Shown piece by piece: positions 41,415 through 55,270 of a stretch of DNA of 64,000 nt. The first letter of the stretch is position 1; every line of letters begins with the position of its first letter. The translations under genes were made by a program, and so were the position numbers. Below the pieces are notes generated by a model that was given only the letters and a program-made list of their open reading frames with translations, did no database searches and had not been told where the DNA came from. This DNA is from Iris pallida (taxonomy: Eukaryota > Streptophyta > Magnoliopsida > Asparagales > Iridaceae). The DNA lies in the NCBI GenBank assembly GCA_029216955.1, contig JANAVB010015600.1, positions 36,382,497 through 36,446,496 of the forward strand, written 5' to 3'.

Positions 41415-43800
41415 ATTAGCATCTTCAGGATGCTTGCATCTACAGGATGCTCCCCCTCAAAAATATTACATTATTATTCTTACATCAATTCAAAATGAAA
41501 AATCAACCCCCAATATAATTTAAATATTACATATCGTCCCAACACTTTATTTGTCTATACATTTATACTAGTATCCTTATGAAGAGGTTGCAGGCTTTAT
41601 TTGTGATTCTTGAAAGCTCGCAACTCTCCCTGATATGTCGAACTGTTAAAAATATAGCCATGCACATTCCCTGTTCGCTTTGGTGAAATTGCCGCAGTGA
41701 TTTGATTTATTCTCTCTACCTGCAACGTTATTTATAAAAACATACCTTGTTTGTGGTATCCGCTTAATGGAGTATCAGATAAATATCATTCATCTGCATA
41801 TCTCATTAGATCAGAATATTCATCAAGAATAATTTATGTGCCTAATATTATTCTAAAATATTGTGCTGAGTAAATGACAATAAATAATTTTATATTCTTT
41901 AAACATGGTACTTCAGGATCCAGAACATGTTCTTTTGGTTGTAAAATATCCTATTGATCTAACCATTATAGGTATATCATTCATATTAAATCTCTGCAGG
42001 AGATTTATCTCTACAGGAGATTCATAGTAGATCTCTTCTAGAGATTCATTCTTTTATGATATTATATGAGATCTCATTTGGATATTTATTTTTATCTCTT
42101 CTGGAGATTCCTCTCTTCAGAAGATTTTCGATCTTTATGGGAGATTCTGATTTCTTCTGGATATTCCAATCTCTTCGGGAGATTACAATCTCTTCGAGAG
42201 ATATTTCAAATCTCTTCAGGAGATTTTCAGGAGGCACTTTTAATCTCTTCATAAGATCTTCTCTTCAGAAGGTGACCATTTTGATGAATCTGTTCAGAAA
42301 TTTCTCCATAAACTCAATGAGCCTATCACATTCTTCTGGATAGTTTAATCCATATGTAGATCCTTCGGGGATAACATGATAATATCAAATCTTTCAAGGA
42401 TTTACCTGAAAATTTTAAATCCATGACCTTCGATAATATATCTTATCGTCTAGGTTATCATGATCGAAGAATATATTTATTCATATTCTATTTATGATCA
42501 TTTTATGAATCCTTGAGCTCTTATATATTTGGATCTCTATTTGTTACAGATACCCATTCAAAACCTATCGGGTTTATTTTCTTTAGGTTTTGTACTGTAG
42601 GACCGAACACTCTACATCTTGCGAGAGATATCACATCTATTCATTAGATTATTCGTGATTTTAGTGTTATCCTTTAATTTTATCATCATTTTTATTCTCA
42701 TTCAATAATGTCATCTATGACATTTTTTTTGATTCCAAATTTCTCTTAACTATGTATAAAACATAGATTTTATGGGTACCGGTACCTCTTTCTCAGTCTC
42801 TTCTAGAATCTGAGGTATATCCTCTACCAGAGCGATATACTTTGAGAAATTGGATCTTTGGTTCATGACATCTTACGGATCGTCATGAACTTTCTCTTCA
42901 GGAGATGCTACTTCAGGAGCGGCTTCTTCAAGAGCATTAGGGTGTGTTATATTATTCGACCTCTTCTTCTGAAGAGATGAAACTTATCTTTAGTATTATT
43001 CGGCCTCTTCTTCTGGAGAGTTAAATATTTAGAACCTTTAGGTCTTACGTGTTCTTACAAAAGAACTTATTCATTTGCTGTCTTTATTTGGTTCTTTTAG
43101 TACTTCTATTAGAAAATAAATTTATAGATGGTTAGCTATTTATGCAGCATAATTAAAAACGTAAGCAAGCAAAGAATAATTTCTCCTAATTTAGTCAAGA
43201 TTAGATAAATTAGAAATATGCCATGACACGTTCTTCTGGAATGATGCTTTAGAACGTTCTTCGAGAACGATGATGCAATACATTTTTCTAGAACGATGTT
43301 TTACGATGTTCTTTTAGAACGATAATTCACGACGTTCTTCTAGAACGATAATTTATCTTCTTCATATCTCCCCCTAACGGCAGGAATTGTCTTATTAACG
43401 TGACAGATCACAGAAATATTCTATCACGAAAATATCTCATCTAGAAGATTTAATAATCTAAGAAGATAAACATAATAATTTACAAAACATCAATGCTAAT
43501 ATTATAGTTTCAAACAATACCAACATAAGCCATCTAAAAGAGATGCAATTCAAGACTATGCTACTAGTTATTCATATACAATCTTCAGGATTTATGATTT
43601 TAAAAAAACTTATCCTTGAGATCAAGGATGTATGCTGCAAATTAAAAAAACTTATCCTTGATATATGTGACTTGACAACCCTAATGTGAGTAACGCGTAT
43701 CCATAGTGAATAGCTGGATAATCTCTCTAGGATGAACTTCTGGGTCTCTAGGACGAACTTCGACGAACTTCTAGTTCTCTAGGACGAACTTCTGGCTCCT
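41415..43800. repeat. Array of small hairpins, varied stems and TTCNR loops
   Basis: Near-perfect short palindromes recur through 2.4 kb. Examples: GCATC-TTCAG-GATGC (41419-41433), ATCTC-TTCTA-GAGAT (42031-42045), about ten ATCTC/GAGAT forms in 41990-42235, GTTC-TTCGA-GAAC (43256-43268), GTTC-TTCTA-GAAC (43334-43346), GAAC-TTCTA-GTTC (43765-43777). Stem sequence changes from block to block while the loop stays TTC plus two bases. On the element's sense strand the loop reads YNGAA. Confidence 0.75.
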
Positions 43801-46800
43801 GGTTCTTGTAAATGTATTCTTTATATTTACTCACTTATAGTTTCAATATAATACCCACGTTTGTCCTTATGTCCTTAAAACTCAATAATTTTCCTCTGGA
43901 ATTATGAGAGTATAAGATATTTTATATGAGTGAGTTTCCTTGGGTAAATTTAAGTGTGCTCTACCGTAGCCTTTAATAAATGTGCATGACCAGCTATCAT
44001 AGATACTATTTTCACACTAGTATTCTTGTTGGAGAAAAAGATTCTATTTTCAAGGATGATGTTGGTACGTAGTACTATTAGTCATGCATAAGATGTCTAT
44101 TTTCCATGGATTATAGTTTCTAGATATGGCAATATATTACCAATAGTTACAAATAAAGATAATATTAATCAATAGTAACCTAAACATAGACTTCAGGTCT
44201 ATGATAGTTGGTAGGATAATAATGCATCCGTAGTAACCCTACGGATAGAACAACCGTATATCACCAACTTTAAAATTTCTAATTTAAGAGGTTTGCAACT
44301 TTAAAATGCCACTATGAAATATCAACATCCATGTACTAGATTTCATCTCTTAAAGCATTATAATTGTCATCATGGAACTAGTCATCTATAGCTTGGTGAT
44401 GTGTTCATATTATGTATCATTCCAATCTCTTATGGATATATTTAAGCATATAAGAAACATTTTACAATATCTTAGTGTGAAGTAATCATAAGCTTGAATA
44501 ATACGAAGCATATTAAAGCTAAACTGATAGCATATCAAAACCCCATGAGTATATCGTGAGTTTCATTTAGGCATTCCACAAATATCTTTCGGGACGTGAT
44601 AATGAAATAGTGGATAACAATAGTTCACCTTCAGAAGCTTGTGTTTTTGTGTCAAATGAAATCAATAATAATAAATAGGGATGCTCATAGCTCATTGAAA
44701 TTTATTCTAAAGATAGAACTCCAGGTCTATGATAGCTTATAATACCAAAATTAAATTTATGGCCTTTCGGGAGCCAGCAATCCGCTGCAACATGCAAAAT
44801 TTTAGTTAATGGATGACTAATTTTCTCCGAACATGCAGTGCAACACCTGTCATGCGTGCATGTACTCATATGGAGTGGTACGAAACTCAAGCAAGCAAAT
44901 AGCTTATCTTATGCAAAAGCAATAAAATTATAATTTCTCCAACATAATCCAACATTCTAGCAAATAAAAGATATGAAAACAAACACTCATATACTCATAT
45001 TTATGCATGAAATATGTAGCAAAATTTGTTTCCAATGGACATGAAATACAGTCATGTAACATATATCATAAACCACAACGTGAACTATCTCCATTCTAAC
45101 TGACACGAAGGATTCAGTATTTGACAATGATCATACATAGCAAACTATGTACATTATTAGTATGAGATATTTGTTGCTATACATAGTTGCCCTTTTTTTT
45201 TTAAAAAGAAATGTGTCCTTTATCTTCTAAACAGTATATATTATGTAACAGATATTTGCTTGTAGCTTATCTAGTAGCTCCTGGAATAGATTTCTTTTAA
45301 GGCTTTCTCGTTTAATCATCCTCCTTCGAGATATACTAGTGACTGTCGTTCTCTATATCCTTTCATAAACCTATTTCCCTTTTTTTTTTCAAACTGATCC
45401 ACCTAGAGGAACCCATATTTTGGACCAGAGGTTTGTGCAATCATCGACTTTGATAGGGAATACAAAATCCTAGAGGAACTCCTGAGTTCTTAATTTTAAA
45501 AACCCAGGCCCATAATTGTCGTTTGATTATGTGTCATTTCTTGATTGTTATTTTTTTTTCAATGGCCAAAACAGAAAAAGCCAATGGTTTAAATAAAAAA
45601 ATAATATCATATGTCATATATCATATTACAATTTCCTATTTGAGTTTGTAGTCGGACTGATTGGGTTGTCATAAGTCTATTCCAAAATAGGGATTAATCT
45701 GCAAATTAGTGATAACTCAATCCAAGGTGGATCAACATGCGGTTCATAGTAAAATCACAATTGATATATCTACTTCATCAGAAGACTTGGGCACTCAATC
45801 GAATATAATGGTGAAAAATAACACACATGAACATTACTTCTACTCAATCCAATATAAAATTAAGTCTAGATAGAGATAGAAAAACATATGATCCTTTATC
45901 AAATAACTAGAGGAACATGACATATCTAGTCGATAACAACAATTTTATTTTTGGTTTAAAAATATAAAAGTACCAAATCTTTCTTACTAAAACTCTAAAT
46001 GGAAGCATGAATAGTAAGCACGAAACAAAGTCATCTAAAGTATGGCTTACCATGTTTTTTTTTATCAGAATCAGTGGTGGGATTATATGCTTGTAGGATC
46101 CTTTATTTAAGTTAAATAGTAAGCATGAAACAAAGTCATCTAAAGGTCAAACTCTCACTTCATACCTTTGTATAGCATTTAGCAATAAGTTGGTATTTGA
46201 TGCAGATACGAGTTCAACAGTTGATACTAAGAAATTATGAGCATGCTGAATGGTTATCGTGTTTTTCTTTTTTATCATAAAATAAATGCAAATATGCATT
46301 AAAAAATGTACTAGGAAAATACTTGATGAGGCTTGATAATGAACACTCAGAGAGGAGAGTCATTGAAATGTCAACACATCTCAGTGTATAGGTAGACACC
46401 ACAAGTAGGTGACTGCAACACCAGACAAGCAAATGCACCAAAACTAAACTAAAATTGAAACTTTAAAGAGCAGATAGCAAAATCCGTTCAATTCTTCTTC
46501 TTTCTTAAGAAACCGCAGCATATCGGTTAACAAAATATTTCATTGAGTCGATGTATGAATAGATCAGATGAAGAAGAATAAGGGGTTAAGATTTTGACAA
46601 ATATCATCCAATGAAACCAATGAACATAGCAAAAGAAAACAAATAGGTTTAATTGGGATACAGATCATAGCACATACTCCTTATCAAAGGAAAAGAAAAA
46701 ATGTAATCTATGAACCTGTTTGGATTTTTCACTCTTTGATCTTTTTCGGTTGGTGCCCTGATTTTGAAGTTGGTATGGACTCCCCTTCTCTTATCGTTGG

Positions 46801-46822
46801 AGCAACGGCCGACGGCCTTCTC
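43800..46822. other. Remaining interior of the copia-type element, no coding seen
   Basis: AT-rich. Words such as agacttcaggtctatgatag (44190) and agaactccaggtctatgatag (44710) recur. No reverse transcriptase or integrase motif was recognised in any frame. Confidence 0.5.
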
Positions 46823-46827
46823 GGTTA

Positions 46828-46844
46828 GAGCGTGGTGCTGATAA
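46828..46844 (-). other. Primer-binding site, initiator-tRNA half-molecule type
   Basis: The minus strand reads TTATCAGCACCACGCTC three bases after the LTR. It resembles the TATCAGCACG-type copia primer sites in plants. Confidence 0.65.
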
Positions 46845-46846
46845 CG

Positions 46847-46997
46847 TGTTGTGAAAATAAAAAAGGAGAACAAATTGGTAGCCAGAAAACTGTACGTAGC
46901 TTTTCTCATTGATAACATATATAGAGGGAATAAGATAGAGAGGTTGTTGTGGGTATGGATAAGGGCATCCATATTTGAATTTATCCAAATCACAACA
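46847..46997 (-). repeat. 5' LTR (151 bp) of the non-coding copia-type element
   Basis: Ends TGTTGTG and CACAACA are perfect inverted repeats of each other. TSD TCTTC follows at 46998-47002. Confidence 0.85.
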
Positions 46998-47002
46998 TCT
47001 TC

Positions 47003-49911
47003 GAAATATTTGTATATAATTTTTTCTTTTGTTACGAAAATAGGTGTTACTTCCTTTTTTTATTTATAAAATTTGCAAACTTTTTTTATAATTACAAAAA
47101 TACGTGTTATTTTGACATGCAATTTTTTTTAGATACAAGCATATATACTTTACAAATAATTATTTTTTATTTTTTAATTTTAACTGCAGATGTCATCATT
47201 CACGTTAGAACTTTACAATTTGTTGATAGTTTTACCACTGGTGGAGTGCCTATAAGGATGCACTATATAAGATGACTAGTCCGGACGATAAATGTTATGA
47301 TTGACACTTCTAATGTGTCTGCTAAGTTCATCACCACTTCTTACTGAACTTCCATCCCTTAAATTTAACCTTTTACTTCAAACTTTTTCAAACCATTTTT
47401 CAATATTATAATTTTTTTTCTAGCGGGACAAAATCATAAATCTACAAGTGCTGACACCAACTGTACTACACACAATTTGTTGCACACGTATTGCATGTGC
47501 CATGACACTAGTGATATAATATTCGAATACTTTACTAGACATTTTTTAATTATCTAACTTTTTTAATTTAAATATTAACAATTAATGTTACCAAATAATT
47601 TATTAAGTAATTATAATATATTAAATAATATTGGTAATGTGCATTACTTTGATGTGTCTTCACTATTTTTTTGTAGTGTCTTAACTTATTATAAAATACT
47701 ATTGAGCTAAATTAATAATTAAATTACTAATTATTTTACGTTTTAGAAATTACCTGGTTTTACTAACAAAATTAATAACCTTTAAATTAAAAAAATTGGG
47801 TTGGCACTCGATCGCTTCCCATACCCTCACAACAGTTTGCATGTCAACCCTCCGACATGAACTGCAATATAATTAATGATATCACTTATTGCCCATACTT
47901 TTCTCCTATTCCAAATAGCCGAAGTAGGATTCGGATGCTGCATATGCCAATAATATTAATATTAACATTAATTAATATTAATATTAATATTAAATTAACA
48001 TTAATATTAACACTAAATTAATATGGACAAAATTGGGTAATTAACTTTTTGGGTTAAAATTTGCCATGTCATCGGTCATGTCAGATGACACATAATATTA
48101 TTTAACATGCCATGTCAACTGTCACATGAGGAAGGATGTATTGGAGGGACAATTTGGAGGTACGAATAGCATTACTCTATGCCAAACTCTCCACTTTTAT
48201 GTGCATATGCAGTATCCAAACAGTTTGTTAGTGCATCATCTGTGAACATGCTCTCTACATGACATGTAAATCATGAATTAGGTCCATAATCAACATGTAT
48301 CTCGACAGCAGTCATGCATCCTTAAACAAAACAATGATCTTTTAGATTGGTCAAACAATGACACATCGCCATGGAGTATGTCAAGACAAGTGTGTCTCCA
48401 TAGCATTACTTTTTAGATTGGTCATTATATGTGTCACATTTCGATTCCGAGATATTCACTAATCCTTAGGACATGATGTCATACAAATTTAAGTTAAACT
48501 TATAAAAGACCATGAATTCTAAATAATACAAATATATTTCTTATGATCAACAACAAAATATACAGAACAGTTGAATGATAAATAGAAGAACACTTAGAGT
48601 CAACATAAACAACATTTGCAGCAAAAAAAAAGGTTCTTATAAATAAATAATATAAACCATACCAATTTTATGATTACAACCAAAAGATTGTTCCAACCAT
48701 GAGTTTCATACATCATATCGACTATTTTGAAAATAAACATCTTCTAAGTAATTGAGAATGAGAGGAAAGGAAAAAAGAAGAAGAAATGATTTATTGTCTC
48801 GGAGCTCCCGATGCATCTCCTGATATGCAAAGGTGAGGGGTACACGAGGATGTACTAGTGAGGGGGTAAAACCAACCCATCTAAATCAAAAACATGTATT
48901 CATGTGAATTTATAACATTCCATTATGTATCACTATGTGTTATTTCTAATAATTCTCAGTTCTTTCACAGTTTACTCTTATAAGGCTAAACATTCGAATC
49001 CCGATATAATTTCGAACATAGTTTCCAAGTATTTATAATCTTTCTGTCGAACTCATCAAGTTATGTATTATTTCATACTTGAGAAAGGGTCAATAATTAT
49101 AAAATGCATGAAACATGATACATGCATTCTTACCCACGATCGAGACTCTTGTCTCTACAAACAAGGATTATTATTTAAAGAACCTGCAAAACAATCTCGT
49201 TAGCATCCTAACTATATGATGATCAATGGTCATTCTCATTATATATGGACTAAGTAAATGACATACAACACCCCTTCTGATGTAGGTATCTAGTCCAACC
49301 GAAGGTCCTGAATACCCGTGCGATCCCTTCTTGCTACGATAAATGACATTCCCCCAGGTTGACACGGTCTAGGTCCCCTGGACATTGTTCGAAAAGTTGC
49401 TCTTTTGCACAAATTGTCCACATTACCAATGTATATGTAACTATATATAAATTTAGAATGGATAATGAATATGGATACGACATGAATATAACACCGTTTT
49501 CTTCTGTTTTCACAACATTCATACTATTCACCATTCCTTCATTTCCATAATTTTTGAGCCACTACTCATATACATAATGTAATTCCTCGCTCCATACAGA
49601 GGCATTGTGTAGGTTGGTTGGCTTGAATATGACGGATGGTTTTGAGCTGCATATATGGGCCATCGCAAGATTTGAACAATGATGCAGACTTGGTCAGATT
49701 GGATGATTTATTGAGCATGGCTCACTTGTATGGTTATACCAATTAAGAAGGTCGTACATCACATTAAATCGTCTCTTGGAGAAATCGTTTGGTATCTGCG
49801 TGATCGAGACAGAAAGATTATTTATCATGGTGAGTGGTTCTGGTCCTTCTTTCCTTTATCTTTACGCTTAATAAAATAATTCTCTTAATTTTCTTACAAC
49901 TTATCGAGAAC
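47003..49911. other. AT-rich intergenic sequence, no gene recognised
   Basis: Includes a ttaatattaa array (47945-48025) and long A/T runs. A segment around 48790-49360 (gggggtaaaaccaac, gatacacctt-like blocks, ggtctaggtcccctggac) has LTR-like base composition, but no paired end or TSD was found. ORFs are at most 66 codons with no domain. Confidence 0.55.
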
Positions 49912-49914
49912 ATT

Positions 49915-50834
49915 CACTACCAAAGTACGACAGATTAGCAACGTTATTAGCGACGCAAGAAGCAAACATCGTTAAATTATATAAATTTAGCGACTCCATT
50001 AATAAACGTCACAACACGTTGCTGTTTGAGACAAATAGCAACTAATAACGGCTATTGTTAGTATTATTAAAATAGACGCATCTAGCAGTCGTGGAACATC
50101 ACTAAGTTTTTCATAATAGCGACATTTAGCGATAAAGTTTATTGTAACTCACTAAGTTTTATTTTTATTTTTGCGATATTTAATGATGTCCGACTTAGAC
50201 GTCGTTAACTTTTAATATATGTGATCCATATCCACTTTTCTCCATTCCCAATTTTTTTACATCCCAAATCTCCTCCTTCCCCAAATTCCAAATCCTCCCT
50301 TCGGCATTCCTCCTCCCCTCCGGGTCTGCTCTGGCCTCCCTCCAACCATCGCTACCCTCCTCCCCTTATCACTCCGGCGCTAGCTCCTCCTCCCCTCCGG
50401 CTTCGCTCCGCCACCCAACTGCCGCCGTCCGCCTCTACTCCTCCCTCTGATGCTCCTCCTCCCCTTCTTCTCGGTCAGGTAATTCCTAACCCTAACCCTA
50501 TATCCTGACCAACTACTTTTTTTTTTTGCAAATTAACGACAGTCATCAAAGTTTTCCATATCACCATTGTTGTAGCAAAACGTCGCTCGTTTGGTCGCTA
50601 ATTTTGTGATATTTAGCAAAAAGATAGCGCCGTGCTATAATTTTGCCGTTGAACTTTGCTAACATAGCGACCATTACTCGTCGCTAGTTTTTGTAGCTAC
50701 ATCACAAATATCGACGTTTTTTCGTTAGCAACCATGAAATACGCGACTACACAAAACGTTGCTAATTTTTAGCGACATTTTTTTGGCATATTAGCGACAT
50801 TTTTAGGCGTCACTAATGTCTTAATTTGGTAGTG
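49915..50834. mobile_element. Mini-CACTA (920 bp), TSD ATT
   Basis: Ends CACTACCAAAGTACGACAG and AATTTGGTAGTG; ATT is duplicated at 49912-49914 and 50835-50837. Both ends carry diverged AGCGACG/CGTCGCTAA motifs like the large CACTA, so they are related. The centre (50221-50480) is a C-rich exon-like stretch ending cttctcggtcag/GTAATTCC, a good splice donor, followed by CCTAACCCTAACCCTA. The 95-codon ORF at 50221-50508 has no domain. Confidence 0.85.
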
Positions 50835-50837
50835 ATT

Positions 50838-51697
50838 TGAATAAAAAGATAAGTAAAAAAGTTACTTAATTATTGTTGTTTTTGGAAATGTTGGATCGGT
50901 AAATACTAGTACATCTATGCATGAGATTATGTAGTAAGCTTCGTACGTAAGAGAAGTGGTACATATGTGGTTTGGCACCATAAGATTGTTGGAATGTGGT
51001 GTGGTACCACGGGAATATCTGAGGTGGTGCAGTACCATGGAATAGTCAGAATGATTTGAAACCAATAGATCGTAAATCGGAATAACATTGGATGGAAACT
51101 AAAATATCGCGAGCATGAACTGTTGTACAAGTAGAGATTTTATTGTATTTACTTTCAAATTCTATTATCATGCATACTATATTTTTAGTTATAGGACATA
51201 AGCATTTGCATGATCATGGACAATTATGCACAAAATTTTGATTTTTTCTCAAACGATATCCGGAGCACTGGAACCGTATTGACCTAGGAGAAATGAGGAA
51301 AATGCATTCTTCCTACCGAAAGAATAACCACATGTGCCTTCTTTGAGAGAAAACAAGTGTACAGGTGCATTGCTTTGTGAGAGAAGAAGGATACAAGTAT
51401 TAGAATCCACCAGTAAAGTTGACTACCTGTATTGTGGACATTATAATACCATGAATAGTCCAAAATGGTGTGCCACTGGTGACCGTCATGTAGTTAGGTT
51501 GTATACTAATGATAAATTTTCTGCAGGTTTAACAAACCCAATTCATGGATGGTCATGTGATGCTTAATTTATATCTAATCCTTAGTTGTAGGAATGAACA
51601 TGTCTAATATGGGTAAGATATATCACTATTCAAGTGATAAGTTTAATATTACATCTTATAATGTTGGTTATGAATTGTTAACAAACATAACCCCAAG
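50838..51697. other. Unassigned sequence with a 77-codon ORF
   Basis: Plus-strand ORF 51334-51567 (starts MPSLRENKCTGALLCERR, cysteine- and histidine-containing) resembles no family I know. On the minus side 50862-51130 repeats gtggtrcagtaccatgg-like words. No promoter or splice evidence was found. Confidence 0.3.
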
Positions 51698-51785
51698 CAC
51701 TACCAACATATGCCAGATTAGTGTCGAGATTAGCGACTCCGGTTAAATACATCGCTATGTTTTGTGTATTTAACGACGTATAAAA
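51698..51785. mobile_element. Left end of a third CACTA element
   Basis: CACTACCAACATATGCCAG, then agcgactccgg and aacgacg motifs. The LTR element at 51786 inserted 88 bp inside it. The preceding 3 bp are AAG; the other end should lie right of the window. Confidence 0.65.
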
Positions 51786-52522
51786 TGTAGCTCCCCTTCT
51801 CGAAAATTTTGAATTTATTTTCTTATTATTATTTAATTGATTTAAATGGTGATTTTTAGAATTTTAGAAATGATTATTTAGTTAATTATTACGGTAGATG
51901 ATTTTAGCCATGGTTGAGTTTTGAAGTACCAGACGACTAGGAATCATGGCACGGATAGTGCAGTAGCGTGCTTTGACTAGTGTTTAGCTATGGTAGGAGA
52001 ATGCAGAGCCATATGAGTGTCCTAATTAGGAAAACCAGGCCAAGTTACGACATAAACCGTACCGAGATTTTATTTATTATTTAATTATATTACTAAGTTC
52101 TAAGGAAACCCGGTTGTACCGAACCTGTCCAGATTGGGCCCAAGTCAAATCCAAGCCCATGTAGGCATATAGTGGGACCGAATACGGCCTTGTACACATG
52201 TTTGATATATGCAAATATTTTGTATATATTTTTAGGAATTGGCAATTATTTTCTAAATATTTGTTATAGGTAGACTATGGGTATTAATATTATTAAATAG
52301 TGTTTTACGAAAATTATATGATTTTCTGAGCTAAATAAAGGGTATGCGGGTTAGGTTCACCAAAACCACTCTTGGTTTATATTTTATTGATTTTATGTTT
52401 ATAATTAATATGAAGGGTATTATTTATGCAGTAAATAAATCCTTGGTTATTAATTTAGATAAGTGTATCTATATATATAGCATTAAGATGCTAATTAGAA
52501 ATTATGGAGAATAATATATGTT

Positions 52523-52603
<81 letters not shown>

Positions 52604-55270
52604 CAAAAAGATATAAATGAAAAGAAGTGTTAAAAGAAATAGGAAAAGAAGAATAAGAAAAAGCAGAACAAATTAATAAAGGCCCAGGTATCCCAACCCA
52701 AACTCTCGGCCCATAGCAGCCCGATACAATGACCTAAATATGAAGTAATTCAACTTAGTAATAATGGGATATCTTTGTTGAAAGATTGCTGTATAAAGCA
52801 TAGCAATGGTTGCAATAGCAACTGAAACAGCAACAGAATGTTGCAAACTTACAAATTATCTATATAGAGCATGTGTTGGTTTTAATTAATTATACTGTAA
52901 ATTGCATAGTAGCTCAGCCCGAGCCTAGGCCCATCCCTACATCCCAGGCCCAAGTCTGGCCAGCCAGGCCTGAGCCCGAGCCAAGGCTCGCAGCACCCGA
53001 GCTAAACCCCCTCGGGTTACAAGCGTCGACCTATATATAGCTAGCGAGGAGAACGAGAGAGTCCCTCGAAACCCTAACGCCAACTCCTCAGCACCACACC
53101 CACGCCTGCGCGCCGCCCTGCGCGCCGTCGCGAGCCGTCGTCGGCCAGCAATAGCGTCGAACCGCGTGCAAGAGAAGTAACAGGACAGCAGCAACGCTTT
53201 GTCGATCCCAGTTTCGCGGGTAAATTCCTCCCTCATCGCTTAACGTTTATCCGAGCCGTAAATTTCTATGAGTAGCCTATATGACCGCCTATCAACCCCT
53301 TTAATTATATTTGTTAGGTTTGCCTTAAATAAATTATGGAAATTCCTGAAACTTTAGGAAAAACTATCGAAAACAGAGTATTTAAACTGTTTCTGGAACC
53401 CGATTTGGAAGACAACTTCCTGTCAAGCGATCTACAGTTTTGAGAAACTAATTGAACAGATGTTTAGACAACCTAACCGTGAAGAAAACCTCATTATTAG
53501 TTTTATTTATCGTAGATTAGACAGTAGTAGAAATCGGATTGAAAATCATAAAAAACTTGTTTTCGAAAAACTGAAAATTAGGAAAAACTCTTCGATACGA
53601 CGTGCGTCCCGCCATTTCAGGCGACGTGGTCGCACACCGAAGGCATCGAAAGGTGCGTAATAGCTTCGTGGTCGTATGGGCTTTGACGGAATTCAAATTG
53701 GTCGCGTGTGCGCGACGAATTTGATACGTATTCGTCGAAATTCACCGTATCGACCTCTGTGCAAAATTTTCAATTACTTTATGCACGTTCGTCAGATCGA
53801 GATGAAACTTGCGCCAACAGGACCATATCAATTTTCTGGTCCTGTATGCCAAGTTTGGTCCAATTCTGAGACAGTTGATAAAATTGCAGTTTTGCGGGCC
53901 CTACGGTCCCACTCAACGGGCGATTTTGTGCACGGCCTGCCGAAATCCAACTTTCGACATACGGTTGGGTTTGTATCGGAAAACCGAATCCGTAGATATA
54001 TAGTTTGACGACTTTAGAGACCATTGACTCTGGCACGCTTTTCGGTGCAAAGTGGGTCCAACGGCGGACATCGTTTTGGCCCAAAATTACCGTTTTGCCC
54101 CTGTGTCTAGAATTGGACTTAAGGACAGGCTATCCTAGCTAATTTGACTATTCTGAGAATGTTGGCGATGTCTATTTCAGCTTTCGGAGACAGTTGTGAG
54201 ATTTGGACTTATTTGACTCACCGGTTGACGGTTATTGTTGGCTCTTCGTGCTACCTCCTGGCAAGTATACCTTGCCAACTTGTACAGTATAATTTATGTG
54301 CATGCTCATCATCTCGCTGCAGTTCTTTTTCTTACTTTCATGATTGCTTATTCCATGTCTTGTACACTCATCCTATTATGGTTTTACTTTACATGTTTCT
54401 AGTTTCTTGTTCCTTTTCGGTTATGATATTTTCTACATGTTACACTGTGATAGTCTCATACGTATTGCTTGATTGAGTCGTCTAGTCCTACACCACGATT
54501 TCCTCGACTTGATTATAGCTTGACTTGACTTGACATGACTTGAGTAGGACTTGACTTTGATATTCTATAGATTGTGAGTACTTACCTTGACTACGGTCTA
54601 TAGGATTTTATACTAGGATTGGCTACTGTCTCGGTTGTGAGTACTTGCCTTGACTGCGATTGAGACACTATAGATTGTGAGTACTTGCCTTGACTGCAGT
54701 CTATAGCTTTGACCTATTAGCCATTTCTTGTATGTCATGCCAGTGTCTTAGGATCCTTGTGTTTAGATCTTGTGTCTTGGTTCATTTTGTCTCGTTGGAT
54801 ACCCTTGATTGTTTCTTGCTTCTTTTTACTGTTACATGTTGGCTTGTATATTATGTATCTTGCTAGTCCTCTGAGGACCTGATGATCTCTTCAGGTTTAG
54901 CGACTACATGGAGTTAGTTAGCAGAGCGGGATTGTAGAGGATTGCGATGTATGATACAGGTATTTGCTTGTGATATTTCTTTATTATCATCTCGTGCTTT
55001 ATATTCAGTACCATGATATATTCTGCTTATTTTATGGACTTATATCATTCTTAGAGTCTAATCGAACAATATGCTAATGGACTGCAGATCATGACCCATA
55101 CTTGTTTATTTTTGTTTTACATTATTCTTGTGGATTGAGATATAGTTTAGATTAGACATGTTACCATGACCTCGACAGCTTATACGTACTCGAATCGGGC
55201 TGGAGTCCGTTCGATACGTAGCTGGCTTGCTCACGAGCTCGCGTCCGATAACCGGGTGCGGGTCGTGACA
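51786..55270 (+). repeat. 5' LTR of the LARD-like element
   Basis: 3485 bp. Contains a (TA)n tract (52527-52598), a TATA box (53032), a GC-rich leader (53080-53160), TTGAC words (54510-54560) and a gtgagtacttgccttgactg repeat (54580-54705). Confidence 0.9.
53032..53221 (+). promoter_or_regulatory. LTR promoter: TATA box, leader and splice donor
   Basis: ctaTATATAGC at 53031-53041 followed by a GC-rich leader and tttcgcgg/GTAAATTCC at 53220. In the second LTR the TATA is at 57072-57079 and the donor improves to tttcgcag/GTAAATTCC (about 57275). Start site near 53062 is inferred. Confidence 0.5.

Larger units (their letters stand above)
41012..46997 (-). mobile_element. Non-coding copia-type LTR element with ~150-bp LTRs, TSD TCTTC
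   Basis: Short LTRs at 41012-41165 and 46847-46997 start TGTTGTGAAAATAA and end CACAATA / CACAACA. TCTTC is duplicated at 41007-41011 and 46998-47002. The primer site next to the right LTR and the purine tract next to the left LTR set minus orientation. The 5.7-kb interior has no recognisable gag or pol; ORFs are under 70 codons. The segment 41166-41400 (cattaaaaacttttctaggaaaa, aaaacccagtgggaa) is the typical 3' non-coding region of plant copia elements. Confidence 0.85.
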
